This document shows, piece after piece, positions 59,601 through 64,000 of a stretch of DNA of 64,000 bases. Location: the NCBI GenBank assembly GCA_032622095.1, contig CP136069.1:166150394-166214393 (forward strand), written 5' to 3'. The stretch's first letter is position 1, and every line of letters begins with the position of its first letter. The notes beneath the pieces were generated by a model that was not told where the DNA came from, made no database searches, and saw only the letters and a program-made list of their open reading frames with translations. A program made the translations under genes and the position numbers. The stretch comes from Siphonodentalium dalli. Its lineage: Eukaryota > Mollusca > Scaphopoda > Gadilida > Siphonodentaliidae.

Positions 59601-60962
59601 ATTATGGGGTCATTCGACCAAAAAACATGGCCACCGGCAGCCATCTTTGATAGTACTCTTTGCATGACTAAATCCTTTGGCACAGGCTACAGGTCATACC
59701 TTTGGTCAGATCATTATGAAATTTGTCATGGCTTTTGACATTCACGTGTAGATGGGAACGAGTCATTTTTGTCATGGATGTTAATATTGACATTTTGGAT
59801 GACAGACCACATTCCTCATTTTGGGATTTTACTCTTTGCATGACTAAATCCTTTAGCACACCCTATAGTCCACTTCCCTCATTCAATCATCACCAAACTT
59901 CATAAAAAAACAAAACAAAACAGGTATACCAGTAGCACAATGTCATTTTTATATCGGATTAAATGAGTGTATATGCAAAACAAAGTTCCCTCTACATTTT
60001 TTGACAATTACGAGACAAGGGAAGCTACCATGAACCATGTTTACAATGTGCACATAAAAAATTTAAATAAAGTCCTCCCTCCCTCATTGATTCAGAAAAA
60101 TAATTGATGGGAATGAGTCATTATGGGGTCTTTCGACCAAAAAACATGGCCACTGGCAGCCATCTTTGATAGTACTCTTTGCATGACTAAATCATTTGGC
60201 ACAGGCTACAGGTAGTACCTTTGGTCAGATCATTTTGAAATTTGTCATGGCTTTTGACATTCACATGTAGATGGGAACGAGTCATTTTGGATGACAGACC
60301 ACATCCCTCATTTGGGATTTTACTCTTTGCATGACTAAATCCTTAAACACCCTATAGTCTACTTCCCACATCCGATCATCACCAAACTTCATATTGATCT
60401 TGATATTGATCTACTAGATGGGAGCTATCAAATGTTTTTTATTTTCATTGGTAAACATGGATGCCAGCAGCCATCTTGGATTTTAACTTTATATATATCT
60501 CTTCATGTTGATATCTAGTATTATACTTAGACATTTCAACTTTCCGCATTCCTAAGCGCTCCATTGACTAACATATCAAATTATCCCCTCTCGAGGTTGA
60601 GCTACAGTGTCTTTGACACTTTCATTTTTTGCCTACCGATACATGTTTTTTGCCTTAACGATACATGTTTTTTGTCTTACATGTCTTTACTCTAGGCTCT
60701 AGCCGTGACATTTGTGCGGTTCTTTGTGTCACCAGCTAAATACATCGGAGAGGCCATCTCACAGTTCTTAACATCACTTCTGAAAGATCTTCCTGTACAG
60801 TTCATGCCGGTGGCTCTCATTTTCTCAGCATTTTTCTTCCTCATCCTCATCTTTATGGCATTTGGTTATCGGTTGAGGTTGCCATTGATATCAGTTGAGC
60901 CTACTCCAGCAGCAGTTGTTGACAAAAATCTGCTACAGCTAATGGACCAAAATCAGAAACAG
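47514..60962 (+). CDS. CLCC1: CLCC1, chloride channel CLIC-like protein 1 (six exons; partial at 3' end)
   Basis: CLCC1 is an ER (and nuclear envelope) membrane protein, described as an anion channel and ER calcium/lipid regulator, and recently linked to nuclear pore assembly. The exons 47514-47663, 51232-51414, 54756-54977, 57046-57186, 58387-58578 and 60696-60962 join in phase 0 throughout, giving 385 residues with no stop. Residues 1-16 form a signal peptide. DEWLDPDDMINFD (21-33) matches the family start motif DDWIDPTDMLNYD. Transmembrane segments lie near 178-201, 211-232 and 330-354. FSVPWTWYELYK matches FSLGWNWMYLYK. Two Cys in exon 5 (PREC and QDKC) fit the luminal pair of the family. 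DPMWKVTPTQALAVTF matches NPIWLVPPTKALAVTF. The C-terminal tail lies right of the window. Confidence 0.95.
47868..47994. repeat. Long-hairpin MITE (family D), left-arm-deleted copy
   Basis: TACAGTAATGCCCTAAATAA at the left and GGGCATTACTGTA at the right, with the second half of the left arm missing. It lies in CLCC1 intron 1. Confidence 0.7.
48133..48243. mobile_element. Family C MITE, right part
   Basis: The hairpin ATTCTCTTATATATGTGAGG is followed by AGGAAGCTCCAGTCATGGAA and GGG, then TTAA at 48244-48247. The left end is missing. Confidence 0.5.
49515..50880. repeat. hAT-type left end and BED-like remnant, no right end
   Basis: TAGTGCTGGGCGATATGACG at 49515 is a typical hAT terminus, and ATATCG-rich words occur again at 50840-50875, but the inverted GCCCAGCACTA end is not there. 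Around 49690-49770 the plus frame ends SLMLDTLRRKH, like the last helix of a BED finger. I treat it as a decayed hAT element in CLCC1 intron 1. Confidence 0.45.
51040..51137 (-). repeat. tRNA-derived SINE, copy 1
   Basis: On the minus strand, an A-box-like TGGCCGTGTGG and a B-box GGGTTCGTATCCC stand at tRNA spacing (about 50 bp apart). The 5' and 3' ends do not pair as an acceptor stem, so this is a tRNA-like head, not a tRNA gene. It lies about 95 bp before CLCC1 exon 2. Confidence 0.65.
51232..51414 (+). CDS. CLCC1: CLCC1 exon 2 (residues 51-111)
   Basis: The acceptor ttttacag ends at 51231 and the donor is aag|gtatgt after 51414; 61 codons, phase 0. It is a luminal, charged segment with a CKSC pair (about residues 88-91) and MREVASSLHSKVRKK. 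Conservation is weaker than in the other exons; it is placed by phase and position. Confidence 0.85.
51581..51977. repeat. Two GAGGTCC hairpin MITEs (family E)
   Basis: Copies at 51581-51668 and 51885-51977 share AGAGGGTGAATTTAGTGA and the outer end TGACAGGCACACTAAACTCA. They lie in CLCC1 intron 2. Confidence 0.65.
52540..53340. repeat. Dispersed-repeat block with a family E MITE
   Basis: Words such as CATCACCAAA, GAATCTT, ATGGGAGCTATCA and ATCTTGGATTTTA resemble the arrays at 57450-57870 and 58880-60480. A family E hairpin is at 52726-52810. I see no coding sequence. Confidence 0.5.
53376..53592. repeat. Long-hairpin MITE (family D), full-length copy
   Basis: Nearly perfect inverted repeat of 217 bp: TACAGTAATGCCCTAAGTAA, then TTAACCACAGCAGAATTATG, GGATTTAGTCGGAAATATGG, and the mirror image. 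Centre at GAAAGCTCTCACTGAGAGCT (about 53471-53490). It lies in CLCC1 intron 2. Confidence 0.8.
53616..54697. mobile_element. hAT-like element, non-autonomous
   Basis: The left end TAGGGGCCTGCGAATATTCG and the inverted right end TAGGGATCTGCGAATCGGGG match, and subterminal ATTCGA(G/T)ATTCGATGTCGA words recur at both ends. The 8-bp flanks do not match. The left flank continues the sequence after one family D hairpin and the right flank is the right arm of another, so a rearrangement is likely. Confidence 0.6.
54756..54977 (+). CDS. CLCC1: CLCC1 exon 3 (residues 112-185)
   Basis: The acceptor tcttttgtag ends at 54755 and the donor is cag|gtaaga after 54977; 74 codons, phase 0. It ends with NREWIENKFGVPIFILLQ, matching the family segment W.WRFEDSFG before the first membrane helix. 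The right arm of a long-hairpin MITE ends only 25 bp before this exon. Confidence 0.92.
55055..55420. repeat. Two-unit tandem repeat, about 175 bp
   Basis: TTTCAGCTGGTAAC(T/A)C(G/A), GGCATGG..ATGAT, TATGGGTTT/GGTATGTCTTTTCA and AGAGTTA(T/C)GGCCCT/GACCCTAGTTTGACTT occur twice. Located in CLCC1 intron 3. Confidence 0.5.
55621..56318. mobile_element. hAT-like element, 0.7 kb, non-autonomous
   Basis: The ends CAGGCCTGGCATTCTCAGA and (inverted) CAGGCCTGGCATTCTGAGG match. CTTTAG flanks both sides, shorter than the usual 8 bp. GC-rich inner ends (CGCCCTCCTGAAAAGG, GGCGAGCGATTTTATCGCTC) form a further hairpin. A short frame MKALFQSSSSSIDSGDKSSD at 55854 ends after about 30 codons. Confidence 0.6.
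56370..57028. repeat. Cluster of GAGGTCC hairpin MITEs (family E) before CLCC1 exon 4
   Basis: Three copies (about 56370-56580, 56625-56700 and 56918-57028) share GAGGTCC(T/C)CAGAGGGTGAA, CATAGCGGGCTAGCATCAC and TCACCCTCTGGGGACCTCAT. The last copy ends CACACTAAACTGAT, 17 to 25 bp before the acceptor AG. Confidence 0.65.
57046..57186 (+). CDS. CLCC1: CLCC1 exon 4 (residues 186-232)
   Basis: The acceptor ttcttacag ends at 57045 and the donor is aag|gtgaga after 57186; 47 codons. It holds the rest of helix 1 (MMAVITLAIVIVYLEV) and helix 2 (VIKLIVILFIFSVPWTW), ending YELYK. A GAGGTCC-family MITE ends within the branch-point zone. Confidence 0.94.
58387..58578 (+). CDS. CLCC1: CLCC1 exon 5 (residues 233-296)
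   Basis: The acceptor ttcacag ends at 58386 and the donor is cag|gtagag after 58578; 64 codons. It is a luminal loop with two conserved Cys (PRECQND and QDKCNAYYEHVL), followed by DPMWKVTPTQ. Confidence 0.94.
58636..58695. repeat. Family E MITE fragment
   Basis: CAGAATGAGGCCCCCTAGCA to TTCACCCTCTGGGATCTCAT, with the central part deleted, directly behind CLCC1 exon 5. Confidence 0.5.
58870..60480. repeat. Tandem array, about 150-bp unit, in CLCC1 intron 5
   Basis: At least six units marked by GGGTCATT(T/C)(G/C)GC(C)AAAAAAC, CATGGCCACC(A/G)G, GCCATCTTGGATTT, CTTTGCATGACTAAATCCTT, GGCACAGGCTACAGGTC, GATCAT(C/T)ATGAAATT and GATGGGAA(C/T)GAGTCATT. It is interrupted at 59920-60100 by a dispersed repeat also present at 63752-63930. 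ORFs across it are artefacts of the repetition. Confidence 0.75.
59922..60098. repeat. Dispersed repeat of about 178 bp, copy 1
   Basis: CCAGTAGCACAATGTCATTT, GTTCCCTCTACATTTTTTGA, CAAGGGAAGCTACCATGAAC and AAGTCCTCCCTCCCTCATTG. Near-identical to 63752-63930; a shorter relative is at 49398-49500. Confidence 0.7.
60696..60962 (+). CDS. CLCC1: CLCC1 exon 6 (residues 297-385)
   Basis: The acceptor actctag ends at 60695 and the donor is cag|gtaatt after 60962; 89 codons. ALAVTFVRFFVSPAKYIGEA matches the family's ALAVTFTTFVTEPLKHIG. The third membrane helix is near FMPVALIFSAFFFLILIFMA. A poly-T run and SINE head begin within 10 bp of the donor. Confidence 0.94.
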
Positions 60963-60971
60963 GTAATTTTT

Positions 60972-61068
60972 TTTTTTAATTGGGTGGATTTGAACCCCGT
61001 CCTGTGATGGCGCGCTTGCCTTGCAACTCAAAGTCCGACGTCGATATCATACAGCCACCGAAGCGCCC
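60972..61068 (-). repeat. tRNA-derived SINE, copy 2, next to CLCC1 exon 6 donor
   Basis: The same head as at 51040 (minus strand CTTCGGTGGCTGTATGATAT, then GACGGGGTTCAAATCCACCC), ended by an A-tract that appears as poly-T on the plus strand. That tract begins six bases into the intron. Confidence 0.65.
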
Positions 61069-61524
61069 TGAAAAAAGGAAGCTCAAATGGCTGCTGTATT
61101 CCAACATCGCACTTTGGACACTATATGCACATTTTAAGGTCTCTGTGTTAGATATATGGTAGATATTTGGGAAAGCTGCATGTATATAACATGCAGCTTT
61201 GCCAAATATCTACTATATATAACTAAATATCCCAGTATCTAGTTTCCATGTCGTGCATAGGTGCTACGTGAACATGAAACTTTCAGTTTGTTGATGTAAT
61301 TAAAGGTACTCAAGGCCTTCGAAGTGGGTTCATGCAATATTACTTAAATCTTATATTAGTCTGTAAAACAACTATCATCAACAAGTACATGTAAATTAGA
61401 TTGATTTTGTTCTTCATTTCATTATTAATAACTCTCCAATAACGAGATTTTGTATCTTGAAACTACTGTTACAGTGACATTACTGAGCAAAGTCCAAATA
61501 GATACAATAATGCCCGAAGTATAT

Positions 61525-61642
61525 GACCCTCGGTGAGAGCTTTCCGATGAATGGCAGCAAGCCATATTTCCAACTAAATCCTGAAAAATTCCCCATAATT
61601 CTGCTGTGGTTTAGGGGTCGTTTATTTAGGACATTACTGTAC
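61525..61642. repeat. Long-hairpin MITE (family D), right half
   Basis: GAGAGCTTTCCGATGAATGG to GGACATTACTGTA, with a decayed left arm. The following TTAGTTTAATCAAAACTTGG is shared with the flank of the 53376 copy, so the repeat unit is larger than the hairpin. Confidence 0.6.
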
Positions 61643-61853
61643 CTTAGTTTAATCAAAACTTGGTGGTAATTATTGGAAAAGCATTAAAAATATTCTGAAT
61701 ATCATATTTAGACAAAAATATTTTAACTTAATATGTGATCAGCAATGTTTCTTGGCAAATCTCTGTAACACTTTTGTTTACATAACAATGGTTTCAGCAT
61801 CCACACGTTCGTTATTTGAGAGCTATCAATAATGAATATAAGAACACTTTTAA

Positions 61854-62180
61854 CCTCTTCGCTGCTATGACGTCTGTAACTATTACGGATGTAAAAGTGC
61901 ACACCGTGTGCTATATGGTCCGTAGGTACTACGGACCTACTTCAGCACACTAGCAGTAGGCCATTGTACATAACTGGAACTCAGAGATTGGTGCATCGGA
62001 ATAGCAGTAACTCGAAGTTTCAAACAGTGTATGATGCTCCACGATTGTGAACGATAATAGCCTTTCAACTGAGTCAGTTTTATGGTTCTTGTGGTATTCC
62101 CATTATAGTTTCCCATTGGAAAATGGCAATAACGTCAACAGCCCAACATGACGTCATAACATCATTTAGCATCGAAGAGG
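61854..62180. mobile_element. piggyBac-like MITE, family B copy 2
   Basis: TTAA at 61850-61853 and 62181-62184. The ends are CCTCTTCGCTGCTATGACGT and (inverted) CCTCTTCGATGCTAAATGAT. Opposite in orientation to the 21024 copy. Confidence 0.75.
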
Positions 62181-62189
62181 TTAATAGTG

Positions 62190-62290
62190 GTGATGTTTGT
62201 ACAGACTTTTATTATTCCCATCAGGTGATGTTTTTACAGACTTTTATTATTTTTTCACATTTACCCACTGAGAGTACCTTGGGTCCCTTT
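62190..62290. repeat. Short tandem repeat GGTGATGTTT(G/T)TAC
   Basis: Two partial units of GTGATGTTTTTACAGACTTT with TTTTTCACATTTACCCACTG. Further units are at 63558-63630 and 63637-63730. Confidence 0.55.
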
Positions 62291-62292
62291 AA

Positions 62293-62685
62293 CCCTTTAC
62301 CCAACAAACTGGCCAAAACCGGCCAAATAAAGCTTTAACAGCCTAAAATATCTTCGGTCTGTCTCAATAGAACCATACATATATGGATATCATTGGAACC
62401 GGCTCCTTGACCACATTGTGATAGTTACAGTTATGCCCTGTGCCAATGCATTCTCTTATATATGCGAGTCGACCATAGGTCGCCTCGCATATATAAGAGA
62501 ATGCATTGGCCTAAAAATAATCGTTTTTTTAACACTTTTTACCATTTTTTCTTACATTCTTTAACAATTTTATAATTTTTAATGTGTTAAGCCAATGCAT
62601 TCTCTTATATATGCGAGGCGACCTATGGTCGACTCGCATATATAAGAGAATGCATTGGCACATGGCCCTTCTGTTGGGTAAAGGG
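62293..62685. mobile_element. piggyBac-like MITE, family A copy 2
   Basis: TTAA at 62289-62292 and 62686-62689. The ends are CCCTTTACCCAACA and TGTTGGGTAAAGGG. Same two hairpins and nearly the same sequence as 1527-1908, with a small insertion near the left end. Confidence 0.78.
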
Positions 62686-62690
62686 TTAAT

Positions 62691-63552
62691 CAGGGTTTCC
62701 GCTAGGGGGTAGGGGAATGGGGCCGGTAGCCATCAAGGGGAAAAATCCAGGTAAAAATAGCCTGTTTTAGCACTGGTTGAACTACTTTCGTTATATCGGC
62801 CAATAGAATCGTGTGAGAGTAGAAATGGCAGATTGTTTTGTTCCATTTCTGCCCAAGTGCCAAGCTATCAAACCTTATACATGTACCTGTAACTTTAAAA
62901 CTAGTTAATTTATTAGATATAAATTAATTTACGAAGTACAGAACACCAGTAATTTGGATCCCGAGTTAAACATGCTCGTTAATGTTAAAAGACTCACTGT
63001 GGAAGACCCAGCAGATATTTCGGAAGCATAACGTAATCGGAATATATTTTAGCAGCTGCAGTGTAAATATAGAAGGCTGATTACATATCTGGCCGATGAG
63101 TATTCTTTGTGGGCAGTGGTAAGATGCCTTGATGCCCGGTGCGGCTACTCCCACATTTCTCTCTCGCTCTATTACAAAGTGAGCAGTATATTTTGCGGTA
63201 TAAAACATGACAGGTACGATTAAAATACTGCTCTTTTGCATAACATAACCGGGTACTAACCGCAACGTAACTAACCAGCCTCAAAGGCATAGCTTCTAGT
63301 GATGTCAGTTCCGATCACTTCCTGTTTCAATTTTCTGTATAACAACGCGTTTAGAGTGTGTACACTCACAAGATATAAAATAAATTCACCTTTTAAAATT
63401 CCTTAGTACTATTCCAACAAAATTCAGAAGTTTTAAACATCTTTATACCTTTATAGACATGCAGTATGTCCTGGGGTATGGCAGGAGGGGAAAACTTGGC
63501 GAGGGGAACGGGTCCGTCAAGGGGACCCCCTGCCGGTATAGCGGAAACCCTG
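62691..63552. mobile_element. hAT-like element, non-autonomous
   Basis: The ends CAGGGTTTCCGCTAGGGGG and (inverted) CAGGGTTTCCGCTATACCGG match; runs of AAGGGGA/TCAAGGGG are subterminal at both ends. The flanks GGTTAAT and CTTTAAT give only a weak target duplication. No transposase is visible. Confidence 0.6.
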
Positions 63553-63751
63553 CTTTAATAGTTGTGATGTTTTTACCGACTTTTATATTTTTTCACATTT
63601 ACCCACTGAGAGTGCCTTGGGTCCCTTTAATAATGGTGATGTTTTTACCAACTTTTATATTTTTTCACATTTATCCTATCATACCTATGCGACTGTGGTG
63701 ATGTTTGTACCGACTTTTATTTTGATTTTTTATATTATGCACACAAAAAAC

Positions 63752-63930
63752 AGGTTTACCAGTAGCACAATGTCATTTTTATATCAGATTAAATGAGTGT
63801 ATGTGCAAAACAAAGTTCCCTCTACATTTTTTGACTATTACGAGACAAGGGAAGCTATCATGAACCATGTTTACGATGTGCACATAAAAAATTTAAATAA
63901 AGTCCTCCCTCCCTCATTGATTCAGAAAAA
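63752..63930. repeat. Dispersed repeat of about 178 bp, copy 2
   Basis: Near-identical to 59922-60098. Confidence 0.7.
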
Positions 63931-64000
63931 AAATTGTCTTGAGACTCAAATAATTTATTTGTTTTGGCCCACTCTGAGTGCTGTGAGGCCCTTTAATGTA

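Noticed and set aside
61154-61208. Strong hairpin GATATTTGG...GCTGCATGTATAT as a microRNA
   Set aside because: Perfect stem of about 25 bp with almost no loop and no flanking lower stem. It looks like another small palindrome; nothing supports processing.

Overview
This is nuclear DNA of an animal. It is AT-rich, has no compact gene blocks or operons, has genes split by GT-AG introns, and is dense with eukaryotic transposons. The dispersed repeats and the tRNA-derived SINE suit a marine invertebrate, and a mollusc or other lophotrochozoan is my guess. That taxonomic call is weak because it rests on repeat style, not on a marker gene.

Two conserved host genes can be read exon by exon. On the minus strand, positions 24-20706 hold the 5' part of TPR, the large coiled-coil protein of the nuclear pore basket. 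Eight exons join without any frame break into the first 292 residues, and the gene runs off the left edge. Its first intron is about 12.4 kb and is a transposon graveyard. On the plus strand, positions 47514-60962 hold six coding exons of CLCC1, a three-pass ER membrane protein. They give 385 residues and the gene runs off the right edge. The two genes are divergent, with about 27 kb of repeat-rich DNA between their start codons. Recent reports connect CLCC1 to nuclear pore assembly, so the pairing with a pore-basket gene deserves a look, although the distance argues against a shared promoter.

Layout. 1-8.2 kb: TPR exons 8 to 2 with small intronic elements (PIF/Harbinger-like, piggyBac-like and hairpin MITEs, and a tandem repeat). 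8.2-20.5 kb: TPR intron 1, with a 1.86 kb hAT-like element that contains a nested PIF/Harbinger-like element, a 0.82 kb hAT-like element with a perfect 8-bp target duplication, a decayed Mutator-like (MULE) transposase gene, and a 1.67 kb PIF/Harbinger-like element. 20.5-25.5 kb: TPR exon 1 and leader, a piggyBac-like MITE, a LINE 3' fragment, and a foldback between diverged direct repeats. 25.8-28.5 and 37.5-38.9 kb: arrays of a 12-bp palindrome centred on CTTAAG inside foldback elements. 31.3-35.3 kb: a near-perfect 1.99 kb tandem duplication. 35.6-37.5 and 42.5-44.2 kb: two MULE-type elements that have lost the transposase core but keep intact two-exon genes for a C4HC3 zinc finger; one of these is fused in frame to a MULE C-terminal tail. 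39-41.2 kb: a broken LINE with endonuclease tail and reverse transcriptase. 41.4-42.5 kb: a hAT-like element with a BED-finger start exon. 47.5-61 kb: CLCC1 with MITEs and a SINE unusually close to several splice sites. 61-64 kb: further MITEs and dispersed repeats.

The most unusual material is the pair of core-deleted MULEs with preserved zinc-finger genes, the CTTAAG palindrome arrays, and a hairpin module that recurs inside two separate piggyBac-like MITE families.
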